A stretch of 64,000 nucleotides of DNA from Nocardia sp. BMG51109 (GCF_000526215.1 NZ_JAFQ01000004.1:3968001-4032000), one strand, 5' to 3'; shown: positions 46,156-56,007, numbered from the stretch's first letter. Program-made: numbers and translations. The notes: a model not told the origin generated them from the letters alone.

Positions 46156-47777
46156 GGCGGATCCTGACTGGGTGATCGGTCGGGCTGGGGTTCGATCTCG
46201 ATGTGGCGGTAGGGAGTTCCGTCGGGGCCGACGTACATCGGGCTGCCGGGGAGGTACCGTGCGATGCCCGCGGCCCCGGGTTGAGGTGCACTCGGCTCAG
46301 GTGCTGCCCCGGGCCGCGCTGCTGTGGTGGGCCGTGACGCCGTCCCTGGGGCGGATGCTCCGGGGTCAGGTGCGGCCGCAGTTGCCCCGGGCTCTGGCGG
46401 GGCTCCGTCTCCGGGCGGGGTCGCGGTCCCCAGTGCGGTCGCGGCCCCCGGTGCGACTCCGGTCCCGGGTGGGGACCCGGCCGCAGGTGCGGCTCCGAGC
46501 GGAGACCCGGTCCCGGGTCCACCCTCGGTTCCCGGCGCAGACACGGGCGGGGGACCGGCGGCGGCCGGCGGCCCCACCTCGAACGGCCCGTTGTCCCCGC
46601 TCGGCGGCCTGACTCCCGACCGGCACTGTTCGGGCGTCGCTGCCCGAACCCCCGGATTCTCCAGGCACGGCAGATTCCGCATGCCGCGGACCGAGAACTG
46701 CGAGTCCTGCGGGACATTGCAGTACAGGTCGGTGGGAGTGTCGGGAGTATCTGTGGCGGTGGGGGATCGGCGCTGATCGGCCGAGAGATATCCGGTGGTG
46801 CACGCGGCGGGGTCCTGCACCTCGACGGAGAAGATGACATTGACGGCCCCTTCGGGCACACCCCGCTTGCCTGCGGTGTTCTGCGCGGCGAGCATCGGCG
46901 GCAGCAGCACCAGAACCTCCTCGATGGCCGGGTTGTAGGTGAGCGCCACCTGCCCGACGGTCGTGAGGTTGGTCAGCAGCACAGGCAGTGTCGGCGCGAG
47001 GTTCTGGAACAGTTGATTCGCGTCGTCGGCGGCGCCGGGAGCGCGTTGCAGTATGCCGCGCAGGGCGGGATCGGCCGCATTGAGCTGCTCGGTGAGGTCG
47101 GCGAGATTCGCTGCCCAGGAACGTATTTCGGAGTCGCTGACCAATTGTGTACGCAGCAGCGGCGTGAGCTGCTGGACGAGCGTGGTGACGGCGTCGCCGT
47201 TGGCGGACAGTGCGTCGACGAACGTGGTGGTGGAGTCCAGCAGGGTCGCCAGAGTCGTTCCGGCACCGCCTATTCCGCGCGCGGTCTCGTCCAGCACCGT
47301 GTGCAGGGTGTCGGGCGGCAGGGAGGCGAGGATCGCCCGGGTCTGTTCGAGGATGGGCCCGATCCGGTCGGCGACCCGGACGCGGTCGGCGGTGATGCGG
47401 GCGCCGTCGCGCAGGTACGGCCCGTGCCCGGCGGCGGGTTGCAGATCGACGTACTGTTCGCCGATCGCGGACATGCTGCGCACCCGCGCGGTGAGGTCGG
47501 TGGGCACATCCACGGAGTCGATGAGCGACAGGGTGGCGGTGACGCCGCCCGGCGTGAGGTCGACCGAGGTGACGCGCCCGATGGTGTGCCCGTCGTAGGT
47601 GACATTCGCATTGCGGTACAGCCCGCCGACGCGGGGCAATTCGACGGTCACGCGGTACCGGCCGATATCGAGCGCGGCGGGAATCCGCAGATAGGAGATC
47701 CCCGTGAAGACGGTCGACACGACCGCGACGACGGTGAAGATGGTCAGCTGGAGGCGAACGACGCGGGAGATCTTCAT
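46122..47777 (-). CDS. mceF: Mce protein F
   Basis: 551 residues. N-terminal membrane anchor (QLTIFTVVAVVSTVFTGISY), MCE domain about 35-115 (YRVTVELPRVGGLYRNANVT, then GRVTSVDLTPGGV), a long helical segment to about 300, and a Pro/Ala/Gly/Thr-rich low-complexity tail at about 395-500. MceF is one of six subunits that form the periplasm-spanning tunnel of the lipid importer. The ATG at 47777 overlaps the mceE stop (ATGA). The long disordered tail is larger than the core needs and may reach into the cell wall. Confidence 0.93.
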   Translation of the reverse strand: MKISRVVRLQLTIFTVVAVVSTVFTGISYLRIPAALDIGRYRVTVELPRVGGLYRNANVTYDGHTIGRVTSVDLTPGGVTATLSLIDSVDVPTDLTARVRSMSAIGEQYVDLQPAAGHGPYLRDGARITADRVRVADRIGPILEQTRAILASLPPDTLHTVLDETARGIGGAGTTLATLLDSTTTFVDALSANGDAVTTLVQQLTPLLRTQLVSDSEIRSWAANLADLTEQLNAADPALRGILQRAPGAADDANQLFQNLAPTLPVLLTNLTTVGQVALTYNPAIEEVLVLLPPMLAAQNTAGKRGVPEGAVNVIFSVEVQDPAACTTGYLSADQRRSPTATDTPDTPTDLYCNVPQDSQFSVRGMRNLPCLENPGVRAATPEQCRSGVRPPSGDNGPFEVGPPAAAGPPPVSAPGTEGGPGTGSPLGAAPAAGSPPGTGVAPGAATALGTATPPGDGAPPEPGATAAAPDPGASAPGTASRPTTAARPGAAPEPSAPQPGAAGIARYLPGSPMYVGPDGTPYRHIEIEPQPDRSPSQDPPWTSLLTAPIP

Positions 47778-48829
47778 CGTCCTTCTCCCGGCGGCGGTCC
47801 GGTGGGCGGTGGCGTACTGAATGGGGTGCCGAACAGTAGACCCTGCTGTAGCCGCGGCAGCGTGAGATCCGCCTCCGCCCACAGGTTCATATAATCGCCG
47901 CGCACGCCGTTGTCGATCAACACTGGCGGGAAGGGGAAGGTGGCGAGCTGGTTGAGGTTGGCGATCAGGTCGTCGCCGGTCTCGGCGACCTTCCGCAAGG
48001 TCGGCGCGAGCCCGGCGAGGGTCTGCTTCAGGTCGCCGTGGACGTTGTCGACGAGGGTCGTGCCGGCGTCACCGAATCGGGTCAGCGCGGCAAAGGCAGT
48101 GGTGAGATCGGCACGCTGCCGGTCGAGGACGCCTAGAGCGGGATCCACGGCCGAGACGGCGCGGCCGAGGGCGTCGTTGTCACCGGCCAGGTGTGCGGCG
48201 AACCGGTCGAGATTGCCCAGGGTGGCGGTGATTTCGTCGCGCTGGGTATCCAGCTCGCCGAGCAGCGTGTTCATCCGGTCGATGACGGCGCCTGCCGAAT
48301 CCTGATGTCCGGCAATGGCTTTGTTCGCCTCGGTGACGATGGTTTGCAGGTGTCCCAGCCCGCCCCCGTTCAAGACCATGGACAGCGCGGAGAGGGTCTG
48401 TTCGGTGGTGGGGTAGTCGCCGGCGCGGTCCAGCGGGATCACGCCGCCGTCGGTGAGCGTGCCGCGCGGCTCGGCGGGTGCGGCGAGTTCGACGTGGGCG
48501 GTGCCCAGCAGGCTGGTCTGCCCGATCTTGGCCGTGGCGTTGGCGGGCAGGACGGTCTCGCGGTTCAGCGTCACGGTGACCCGGGCGTGCCAGTTCTCGG
48601 TGCCGATGGCGGTGATGGAGCCGACCTCGACGTCGTCGACCAGCACCGGTGAGTTCGGGGTGATGGTGGTGACGTCCGGCATCTCGATGGACACCTGGTA
48701 GCTGCCCGGCCCGTGGCCCTTGGTCCCGGGCAGCGGCAGCGAGTTCAGTCCGGTCCATTGGCATCCGGATACCGTGGCGCACAAGGTGATTGCGAACAGT
48801 ACTGCCGCTGGACGGCGCAAGGTTTTCAT
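47774..48829 (-). CDS. mceE: Mce lipoprotein E
   Basis: 351 residues. Lipoprotein signal with lipobox TVSGC (Cys about residue 23) after a short hydrophobic core, the usual feature of the E subunit. MCE domain follows (SYQVSIEMPDVTTITPNSPV, VEVGSITAIGTENW), then a coiled helical region and a Pro-rich end. ATG 48829 is chosen over the longer frame because it starts the signal peptide and overlaps the mceD stop (ATGA). Confidence 0.94.
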   Translation of the reverse strand: MKTLRRPAAVLFAITLCATVSGCQWTGLNSLPLPGTKGHGPGSYQVSIEMPDVTTITPNSPVLVDDVEVGSITAIGTENWHARVTVTLNRETVLPANATAKIGQTSLLGTAHVELAAPAEPRGTLTDGGVIPLDRAGDYPTTEQTLSALSMVLNGGGLGHLQTIVTEANKAIAGHQDSAGAVIDRMNTLLGELDTQRDEITATLGNLDRFAAHLAGDNDALGRAVSAVDPALGVLDRQRADLTTAFAALTRFGDAGTTLVDNVHGDLKQTLAGLAPTLRKVAETGDDLIANLNQLATFPFPPVLIDNGVRGDYMNLWAEADLTLPRLQQGLLFGTPFSTPPPTGPPPGEGR

Positions 48830-50049
48830 CGTGGTTGCCCCGGCACCATGAGCTGCTCCAGGCTCGGCGGACTGTAGATGACCTGTCCGGGTGCCGCGCC
48901 GGTGCCGATGGTGGGGTTGATCGATATCGGCGGGTAGTTCATCCGCAGCGTGTTCAGCAGCGGTCCGAGGTACTGCTCGCACAGCTTGGCTCCTTCCTCG
49001 GAAGTGGCGTTCTCGAGGGCGGCGATGCCGCCGCAGATGAAATTGATCGGATTGCCGAAGTTCTGCGGCCCCGGCACGCCGGTGATCGCCCCCTGGCCGG
49101 GGTTGTAGGTGTTGTAGTAGTTCGACAGCGCGGTCGGCGCCCGGTGCAGCACCGTTTCGAGCGAATCACGTTGTGAGGCAATGGCTCCCGTGGCATCGGA
49201 CAGCTGCTGGAGTTGCGTGGTGATGCCGTCGCGGTGCCGGGTGACGAAGGACTGGATGTCGCCGATGGCGGTGTCGAGGTTGGTCAGCGCGGTCGACAGG
49301 TCGGTGCGGCTGCCCGCCAGCACCTCGGTGACCGACGCCAGCCGGCCTTGGAAGACGACCATCTGCTGCTCGCTGGCCGACAGCGCGGTGGTGAACGCCT
49401 GCAGATTGCGGAGGGTGGCGAACAGGTCGGCGCTGCCCTCGGACAGTGTCGCCATGGTGGCCGACAGCTGGTCGAGGCTCGCCCGCAGGGTGTCGCCGTT
49501 GCCGTCCAGCGCCGCGGCAGCGGACCCGAGGAACCGGGCCCCCGGACCCGCGGGATCGTCCGGCTTCGGCGCCAACGCGCTTGTCACCCTGGACAGTTGG
49601 GCCTCGACCTGGTCCCATTCGACCGGCACGGCGGTCCGGTCGAGCGGGATGTCGACGTCGTGCCCGGCGTCGGGGCCGCCGGTCCAGGCCGGGGTGAGCT
49701 GCACGAACCGGGCGGCGACCAGGCTCTGGGCCATGACCACGGCCTTCACGTCGGCCGGCAGCCGCAGTGAGCGCGGCACCTTCATCCGGACCCTGAGCGA
49801 GGTGCCGTCGGGCTCGATGGCCTCGACGGACCCGACCTTCACCCCGACCACGCGGACCTCGTCGCCCGGGTACAGGCCGTTGCTGGCGGTGAAGTGCGCG
49901 GTGACGGTGTAATAGCGCGCCTGCTGCACGAAGTGGTATCCGGTGGCCGCGACCGCGATCACCACCACCGCGGCGGTGATGCGGATCATCCACCGGCGCT
50001 GCCGGTTTCGGTTGCCGCCGGAGATCGCGGCTCGGATTCGGGCGATCAT
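48826..50049 (-). CDS. mceD: Mce protein D
   Basis: 407 residues. Basic head (RNRQRRWMIR), one membrane helix, MCE domain (YTVTAHFTASNGLYPGDEVR, VGVKVGSVEAIEPDG), helical repeats, and the D-type tail NPINFICGGIAALENATSEE, then AKLCEQYLGPLL. Start overlaps the mceC stop (ATGA), and its stop overlaps the mceE start. Tunnel subunit of the importer. Confidence 0.94.
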   Translation of the reverse strand: MIARIRAAISGGNRNRQRRWMIRITAAVVVIAVAATGYHFVQQARYYTVTAHFTASNGLYPGDEVRVVGVKVGSVEAIEPDGTSLRVRMKVPRSLRLPADVKAVVMAQSLVAARFVQLTPAWTGGPDAGHDVDIPLDRTAVPVEWDQVEAQLSRVTSALAPKPDDPAGPGARFLGSAAAALDGNGDTLRASLDQLSATMATLSEGSADLFATLRNLQAFTTALSASEQQMVVFQGRLASVTEVLAGSRTDLSTALTNLDTAIGDIQSFVTRHRDGITTQLQQLSDATGAIASQRDSLETVLHRAPTALSNYYNTYNPGQGAITGVPGPQNFGNPINFICGGIAALENATSEEGAKLCEQYLGPLLNTLRMNYPPISINPTIGTGAAPGQVIYSPPSLEQLMVPGQPR

Positions 50050-51071
50050 CGGATCTGCGGAATCGGCAGAGGGGCGGCCGGGAGCCCGAACACCGTGTTG
50101 AGCAGGGGCTGGGTGTAGTCGGCGGGCACGAGGTTCTGGAGGTACGCGTAGAAGTACGGCCCGCTGGCGACGGCGTCGCCGAGGGTGCCGATATATTTCG
50201 ACAGTCCCTGGATGCTCTGGGAGACGTTGTCGTGGTTCTTGTTCAGCACGGTCAGCACCTGTCCGAGCTTGTCCAGCGCGGGGGCAAGTTCGGCGTCGTT
50301 GTCGTGCACCAGCCCGGAAAGCTGCTGTGACAGCTGATTGATGCCGGTGATGAGCCCGCCGAGCGCCTGGCTGCGGGACTGGAGTTCGCCCAGCAGCGAA
50401 TTACCGTCCAGCAGCAGGGAATTCACCTGTGGCCCGCGTTCGGCCAGGGCGGCGGTCACCTTCTGAGCACCGGACAGCAGGCCGCGCAGCGCTTCGTCGC
50501 GCTGATTGACCGATTCGGCGAGGCGCCGCATCCCGTCCAGCGCGGGACGCACCTGCGGCGCGGCCGCGGCGAGCACCTCCGAGGTGCTGTCCAGCGCCCG
50601 GGTCAGCTGTCCGAGGTCGATGTCGCGCAGCGTGGTGGTGGCCTGGTTGAGGATGTTCGGCAGCGTGTACCCGGATCGGGTCCGTTCCACCGGGATCGTG
50701 CTCTGCGGTCGCAGCCGGCCCGCTCCGGCCGGTGCGAGTTCGACGGCGCGGCGGCCGAGCAGCGAGGTGGTCTTGATGGCCGCGGTGGTCGCGTCGCCGA
50801 GGGCGATGTGCGGATCGGCGGTGAAGGTGACCCGCGCGTGGCCGCCGTCCACGGCGATCGCGGTGACCTCGCCGACGCGCACGCCCGCGGCCGAGACGTC
50901 GTCGCCGGCGGCGAGGCCGCTGGCATCGTCGAACAGCGCCGCGTACCGCGCCTCGGGCGCGGCGAGCAGCGGGATCCGGTCGAATTGCAGGGAGACCAGA
51001 CAGATCGCGACGGTGAGCACGAGGCCGACGATGCCGACCCGGGCCGCTCGGTGTGGTGTGAGTCGCTTCAT
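50046..51071 (-). CDS. mceC: Mce protein C
   Basis: 341 residues. Membrane helix at residues 12-30 (VGIVGLVLTVAICLVSLQF), MCE domain (YAALFDDASGLAAGDDVSAA, VRVGEVTAIAVDGGHA), then a long helical region and short C-terminus (PLLNTVFGLPAAPLP). The frame allows a start five codons earlier, but ATG 51071 overlaps the mceB stop (ATGA), like the other joins in this operon. Confidence 0.93.
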   Translation of the reverse strand: MKRLTPHRAARVGIVGLVLTVAICLVSLQFDRIPLLAAPEARYAALFDDASGLAAGDDVSAAGVRVGEVTAIAVDGGHARVTFTADPHIALGDATTAAIKTTSLLGRRAVELAPAGAGRLRPQSTIPVERTRSGYTLPNILNQATTTLRDIDLGQLTRALDSTSEVLAAAAPQVRPALDGMRRLAESVNQRDEALRGLLSGAQKVTAALAERGPQVNSLLLDGNSLLGELQSRSQALGGLITGINQLSQQLSGLVHDNDAELAPALDKLGQVLTVLNKNHDNVSQSIQGLSKYIGTLGDAVASGPYFYAYLQNLVPADYTQPLLNTVFGLPAAPLPIPQIR

Positions 51072-52087
51072 GGGTTCGGTGCGCACCTTCCGGTCTTCTG
51101 GTCGGTCAGCTCCACGACCTTCGGATCACCGTCCGGGCCCGGCACTTTCAGCGACAGGCCGCACAGATAGAAGTTGAAGAACGATCCGTAGGCGCCGGTG
51201 CGGGTCAGCTTGCGGTAGTCCTCGGGCAGCCGACCGAGCACCGCGTCCAGGGTGTCGATCCGGTTCACGGTCGGCGTGAGCGCGGCGTCCATCTGCCCGA
51301 CCGTGGCGGCCAGATCCGGCCGCACGTCGGTGAGCAGGCCGGTGAACGTGTCGGCGGCGTCGTCGAGGGTCGTGACCGCGCGGCCGATCACGTCCCGGTC
51401 CTGCGCCAGGCCCGACACGAGCTGTTGCAGATGGTCCAGCGTGCTGCTGAACTGGTCACCGCGCGAGGCGATCTCGCCGAGGACGGTGTTCAGGTTGGTG
51501 ATCACGCGGTCGATGATCTGGTCGTGGTCGGCCAGCGTGGCGGTGAGCCCGCCGACCCGCTGCAGCACCTGGGTGACGGTTCCGGTGCGGCCCTGGAAGA
51601 TCTGCAGCAGCGCCAGCGACAACTCGTTGACCTGCTTCGGGTCCAGCGCCTGCAACAGCGGCTGGAATCCGCCCAGCAGGGCGTCGAGATCGAGCGCCGG
51701 CGCGGTGTTCGGCGGCTCGATGGTGGAATTCGCCGGCAGCGCAGCGGTATCCGGCCCGCGTTGCAGCTCCAGATAGCGGTTGCCCACGAGGTCCTCGTAG
51801 CGGATCGCCGCGCGGGTGGAGGTGGTCGGCCGGTCGCTCGTGGTGATCGAAAACTCGACGTGGGCGCGGTGATCGTCGCCGTAGGAGACCTCGCCGACCT
51901 GCCCGACCGGCACCCCCGCGATGCGCACCTTCGCGCCGGACTTCATGCCGGACGCGTCGGCGAACACGGCGTGGTAGGTGCGCGAACTCCCCGCGTTCAC
52001 CTGCGTGAACACCAGGATCATCGCGCCGTTCACGACGAGCATGACGAGGACGAAGAGGCCGAGCTTGACCGGTAGCGCGCGGGTCAT
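51068..52087 (-). CDS. mceB: Mce protein B
   Basis: 339 residues. Membrane helix at residues 8-29 (KLGLFVLVMLVVNGAMILVF), MCE domain (YHAVFADASGMKSGAKVRIA, VPVGQVGEVSYGDD), helical region, and the B-type end FFNFYLCGLSLKVPGPDG. The frame extends upstream through mceA, but ATG 52087 overlaps the mceA stop (ATGA) and gives the family N-terminus. Confidence 0.94.
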   Translation of the reverse strand: MTRALPVKLGLFVLVMLVVNGAMILVFTQVNAGSSRTYHAVFADASGMKSGAKVRIAGVPVGQVGEVSYGDDHRAHVEFSITTSDRPTTSTRAAIRYEDLVGNRYLELQRGPDTAALPANSTIEPPNTAPALDLDALLGGFQPLLQALDPKQVNELSLALLQIFQGRTGTVTQVLQRVGGLTATLADHDQIIDRVITNLNTVLGEIASRGDQFSSTLDHLQQLVSGLAQDRDVIGRAVTTLDDAADTFTGLLTDVRPDLAATVGQMDAALTPTVNRIDTLDAVLGRLPEDYRKLTRTGAYGSFFNFYLCGLSLKVPGPDGDPKVVELTDQKTGRCAPNP

Positions 52088-53244
52088 CGGCCACCGCCCA
52101 GCCCGAACAGGTAGTGCACGAGATCCGGTGTGCGCAAACCGATTCCCTGCTTCGAGGGATCGAACGGATTCACGCCGATGTCGGTGACCACGTACGGCAC
52201 GTTGACGACCGGATCGATGGTGGGCAGCCCGAGGCAGTGCGGTCCGCCGGTCGCGTTGACCTTCGGCAGGTCGTCGGGATAGCGGTACGGCGTCGCGCCC
52301 GGCACCAGCCCGGCGAACATCTTGACACCCGGCTGCGCGGAGTAGGCGGCCGGGTTGACCCGGTTGGCCTCCGTGATCGCCTGGAACACACACGGGATCT
52401 CGGGCGAGTACTCGCCCAGCAGCGAACTCGTCGGCGCACCCAGCCGCAGCGTATCGGTGATCCCGGAACCGTTGCGGTCCAGCAGGTCCGAGCCGGTGTT
52501 GGACACCGCCGTGCCGCTCGACAGCGTCTTCGCCAACTGCTGTTGCTGGTCGACCACGGTGCCGCTCGTTGTGGTGAGGGCGCCGAGCGTGCGCATCAGA
52601 TCGGGCGCGATATCGGCGTACAGTCCGGTGGCCGGTGCGGTGGTGCGCAGCAGTTCGCCGAGTCCGGGATCGGCCGCATTCAGTTGCGCCAGAACGCCGG
52701 ACGCGTGGTCCAGCGCCGCGCCGAGCCGGTCGCCGCGGCCTTGCAGCGCGGTAGCCAGTGCGCCCAGGGCGGATTCGAGCTGTGCGGGGTCGACGACCCG
52801 CAGCAGATTCGTCAATTGCTCGAAGACCGTGTTGATTTCGACGGTAACGCGGGAGATGTCGATCTCGGAGCCGGGCGCCAGCCGTGCCGCCGCGGCCGGC
52901 CCGGGCGCCTCGAAACTGACGAACTTCGCGCCGAACACGGTGCTGGAGGTGATCTCGGCGGTGACGTTGGCCGGGATCGATGCCAGCGCCGAGCGGTGCA
53001 GGCGCAAGGTCAGCCGGGCGCGATCGGCCCGATAGTCGATGCCGGTCACCTCGCCGACCTCCGCGCCGGTCATGGTGACCTTGGCGCCGCGGTCCATGAC
53101 CAGGCCGGCGCGATCGGCGACCACCGTGACGGTAGCCCAATCGTCGAACCGCTGCTGATAGCTGCCCAGCACCAGCCATCCGACGCCCGCGGTCGCGAGG
53201 ACCAGCGCCAGGATCGCCAGCTTCGGCAGTATCCGATGAACCAT
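52084..53244 (-). CDS. mceA: Mce protein A
   Basis: 386 residues. Membrane helix near residues 8-28 (LAILALVLATAGVGWLVLG), MCE domain (VTVVADRAGLVMDRGAKVTM, then GAEVGEVTGIDYRAD), helical region, and the A-type C-terminal domain with IPCVFQAITEANRV and PHCLGLPTIDPVVNVPYV. First of the six Mce subunits, 10 bp after yrbEB. The transported lipid cannot be read from sequence; actinobacterial mce systems take up sterols, fatty or mycolic acids. Confidence 0.94.
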   Translation of the reverse strand: MVHRILPKLAILALVLATAGVGWLVLGSYQQRFDDWATVTVVADRAGLVMDRGAKVTMTGAEVGEVTGIDYRADRARLTLRLHRSALASIPANVTAEITSSTVFGAKFVSFEAPGPAAAARLAPGSEIDISRVTVEINTVFEQLTNLLRVVDPAQLESALGALATALQGRGDRLGAALDHASGVLAQLNAADPGLGELLRTTAPATGLYADIAPDLMRTLGALTTTSGTVVDQQQQLAKTLSSGTAVSNTGSDLLDRNGSGITDTLRLGAPTSSLLGEYSPEIPCVFQAITEANRVNPAAYSAQPGVKMFAGLVPGATPYRYPDDLPKVNATGGPHCLGLPTIDPVVNVPYVVTDIGVNPFDPSKQGIGLRTPDLVHYLFGLGGGR

Positions 53245-53254
53245 TGCGCGGCCC

Positions 53255-54106
53255 CTATCCCGACAGATGGAAATTGCCTGTGCCGCCGTACAACCCGAGC
53301 GACACCAGCAGCACGACGAGGACCACGACGATCAGCGACATCCGCACCGCGCGCCCGACGGCCGCGCCCACGCCCGCGGGCCCGCCGGACGCGGTGAAGC
53401 CGTACTGGGTGTGCACGAGCATCACCAGCATCGCGATCAGGATCGCCTGGAAGAACGACCAGGCCACGTCCACCGGATTGAGGAAGGTGGAGAAGTAGTG
53501 GTCGTAGAGTCCGGGGGACTGCCCGAAGATCACGACGGTGGTGAACCGGCCGGCCAGGAATGACGCCGCCAGCGCCAGCGAGTACAGCGGGACGATGGTG
53601 ATCATCCCGGCCGCGACCCGGGTGCTCACCACATAGGGCACCGGCCGGATGGCCATGGACTCCAGCGCGTCGATCTCCTCGGCGATCCGCATGGCGCCGA
53701 TCTGCGCGGTGGAGCCGGCCCCGAGCGTCGCCGACAGCCCGATCCCGGCGATCACCGGTGCCGCGATCCGCACATTGATGAACGCCGACAGGAATCCCGA
53801 CAGGGCCTCGATGCCGATATCGCCCAGCGAGCTGAAGCCCTGGATGGCGATCGTGCTGCCGGTCGCCAGCGTCATGAACCCGATGATCGCCGCCGTGCCG
53901 CCGATCATCGCCAGCGCGCCGCTGCCCATGCTGATCTCCGCCACCAGCCGCAGCGTCTCGCCCGGATGCCTGGCCACCGCGCCGGGTATCTGCACAATTG
54001 TCTTGCCGTAGAAGATGATTCGGGTACCGACGTCGTCGACGGCGCGGTCCCAGCGGCCCAGCCGCTGCCTGGTGCGGACGAACTTCCCGGTCTCGGCGAT
54101 GTGCAT
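53255..54106 (-). CDS. yrbEB: MlaE/YrbE-type permease subunit B
   Basis: 283 residues, about six membrane segments. The MlaE core includes GLSATLGAGSTAQIGAMRI and EEIDALESMAIRPVPYVVST, the coupling-helix region. With YrbEA it forms the inner-membrane channel below the Mce tunnel, energised by an Mkl/MceG ATPase that is not in this window. ATG 54106 is 5 bp after the yrbEA stop; the longer frame to 54553 is antiparallel reading inside yrbEA. Confidence 0.94.
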   Translation of the reverse strand: MHIAETGKFVRTRQRLGRWDRAVDDVGTRIIFYGKTIVQIPGAVARHPGETLRLVAEISMGSGALAMIGGTAAIIGFMTLATGSTIAIQGFSSLGDIGIEALSGFLSAFINVRIAAPVIAGIGLSATLGAGSTAQIGAMRIAEEIDALESMAIRPVPYVVSTRVAAGMITIVPLYSLALAASFLAGRFTTVVIFGQSPGLYDHYFSTFLNPVDVAWSFFQAILIAMLVMLVHTQYGFTASGGPAGVGAAVGRAVRMSLIVVVLVVLLVSLGLYGGTGNFHLSG

Positions 54107-54111
54107 CCGGC

Positions 54112-54879
54112 TCACCTCCCCGATATCCGGATGCCGGCCGCGGTCACCACCGTGTTCACCACGAACAGGGCGATGAACGCGTAGACGACGGTCTCGTTCA
54201 CCGCCTGCCCGACGCTCTTCGGGCCCCCGTTCACCGACAGCCCGCGATAGCAGGCCACCAGCCCGGCGATCATCCCGAACAGCAGCGCCTTGACCGCGGA
54301 GATGCCCAGCTCGGCCGACCCGGTCAGCAGGGTGACGCCGGAGGCGAACGCGCCGGGATTCACGCCTTGCAGCAGCACCGAGAACACGAAGCCGCCCGTG
54401 ATTCCGATGGCGCACACCAGCCCGTTCAGCAGCACCGCGATCAGCGTCGACGCCGCCACCCGCGGGATCACCAGCCGCTGGATCGGGTCGATACCCAGAA
54501 CTTCCATCGCGGCGATCTCCTCGCGGATCACCCGCGACCCCAGATCCGCGCACATCGCCGTCGCCCCCGCGCCCGCGACGATCAGCACCGTCACCATCGG
54601 CCCGACCTGGGTGACCGCGCCGAACGCCGCCCCGGCCCCGCTCATGGTGGCCGCGCCGATCTCCCGCAGCAGGATATTGAGCGTGAAGCTCACCAGCACC
54701 GTGAACGGCACCGCCACCAGCACGGTCGGCACCAGCGACACCCGCGCCAGCATCCAGCTCTGCTCGACGAACTCGCCCACCCGGAACCGCGTGCTGACCA
54801 GCCCGCGCCCGACATCGGCGAGCATGGCGAAGAACTGACCGACCTCGCGTACCGGTGCATTCAGTCGTTCGAGTTCCAT
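54112..54879 (-). CDS. yrbEA: MlaE/YrbE-type permease subunit A
   Basis: 255 residues. GAGATAMCADLGSRVIREEI, then IAAMEVLGIDPIQRLVIPRV, is the MlaE signature. First gene of the operon; the ATG at 54879 has TGGAGG six bases upstream and is better than the frame start at 54987. The 170 bp before it (54880-55050) must hold the mce promoter; I see no convincing operator there. Confidence 0.94.
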   Translation of the reverse strand: MELERLNAPVREVGQFFAMLADVGRGLVSTRFRVGEFVEQSWMLARVSLVPTVLVAVPFTVLVSFTLNILLREIGAATMSGAGAAFGAVTQVGPMVTVLIVAGAGATAMCADLGSRVIREEIAAMEVLGIDPIQRLVIPRVAASTLIAVLLNGLVCAIGITGGFVFSVLLQGVNPGAFASGVTLLTGSAELGISAVKALLFGMIAGLVACYRGLSVNGGPKSVGQAVNETVVYAFIALFVVNTVVTAAGIRISGR

Positions 54880-55050
54880 CGATCCTCCAGCGGACTGCTC
54901 GGATGCTGCGGACGATGCCGATGCCGAGTCGGTCGAATGCCTAACTATTGCCGTTACAGTGTGATCGACGATACATGAGCGCCGCAAGACGCACGGGCGT
55001 TTGCGAGGAATTCCAGCGCCCCGGTCGGCAGTCCGCTCGATGGCGGATCT

Positions 55051-56007
55051 CTACCTGTGCGTCACGGCAGTCCAGGCGTCGGACACGATGGTGCCGATAT
55101 CGGATCGTGCAGGGGACCAGCCGAGTTCGGCCATGGCCTTGCTCGGGTTGCTGATCAGCGCGTGGGGTTCGGCCGCGGCCGGTCGTCGAATCGTCGGCAC
55201 GGTCAGCCCGGACACGCGTTGCACGGCGGCCACGACATCGACCACGCTTGTTTCCCGCCCGCTTCCGATGTTGTATCTCACGGCCGGGCCGGCTGCGCCG
55301 GTGTGGTCGATGCAGGCGACGAAGGCGTCGGCCGCGTCGCCGACATGGAGGTAGTCACGGAGGGACGACCCGTCGCCGTTGATCTCGAGCGTGGTCCGGT
55401 GGGCGGCCGCCGAGATGACGCGCGGGATCAGTCTGGTGGGGTCGGGGTCGCTGCCTCCGGCGACATTGAACAGCCGCACGATGATCGCATCGAGCTGGAG
55501 GGCTCGGGCTTGGGCATCGATGGCGAGTTCGGCGGCGAGTTTGCTCGCGGCGTACGGGTGCGGGGCGCGGTCGGGCAGCGTCTCGTCCATGGGCTGCTGG
55601 TCCGGGCTGCCGTAGATCGCGCCGGTGGAACCGAACACCAGCCGCGGCACGCCGGCGTCGGACATGGCATCGAGCAACTCGATCGTTCCGCCGGTGTTGA
55701 CGCGGAAGTATCGCAATGGCTCGAGCAGTGACTCACGGGCACGGGTGAGCCCGGCGAGGTGGCAGACCGCATCGGCTCCATCGACCGCCTCGCGAAGGGC
55801 GTCTACGTCGAGCAACTCGGCGACTCTGGTTGCTGTCGCGCCCGGAATCGGCTCGCTCGGCTTGTGGACCATGGCGACAGGTTCGTGCCCAGCGTTGTGT
55901 AATGCGGCGACCACGGACCGCCCGAGGTAGCCGCCTGCACCGGTGACCAGGACTCGCAACGGGTTCAGCTTTCCCGCGCGGGTAGCAGCAGGTCGCGGTG
56001 TCTCCAT
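55051..56007 (-). CDS. NAD-dependent epimerase/dehydratase
   Basis: 318 residues, extended SDR. NAD-binding GAGGYLG near the N-terminus, STGAIYGSPDQQPMDET (catalytic Thr region), YAASKLAAE (Tyr-x-x-x-Lys) and RLFNVAGG. It resembles UDP-glucose 4-epimerases and related nucleotide-sugar enzymes; which sugar is not determined. ATG 56007 lies inside the end of the XRE-Nudix gene; a TTG at 55961, just after that stop, is an alternative giving a start right at the Rossmann strand. Coupled to the regulator upstream. Confidence 0.88.
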   Translation of the reverse strand: METPRPAATRAGKLNPLRVLVTGAGGYLGRSVVAALHNAGHEPVAMVHKPSEPIPGATATRVAELLDVDALREAVDGADAVCHLAGLTRARESLLEPLRYFRVNTGGTIELLDAMSDAGVPRLVFGSTGAIYGSPDQQPMDETLPDRAPHPYAASKLAAELAIDAQARALQLDAIIVRLFNVAGGSDPDPTRLIPRVISAAAHRTTLEINGDGSSLRDYLHVGDAADAFVACIDHTGAAGPAVRYNIGSGRETSVVDVVAAVQRVSGLTVPTIRRPAAAEPHALISNPSKAMAELGWSPARSDIGTIVSDAWTAVTHR

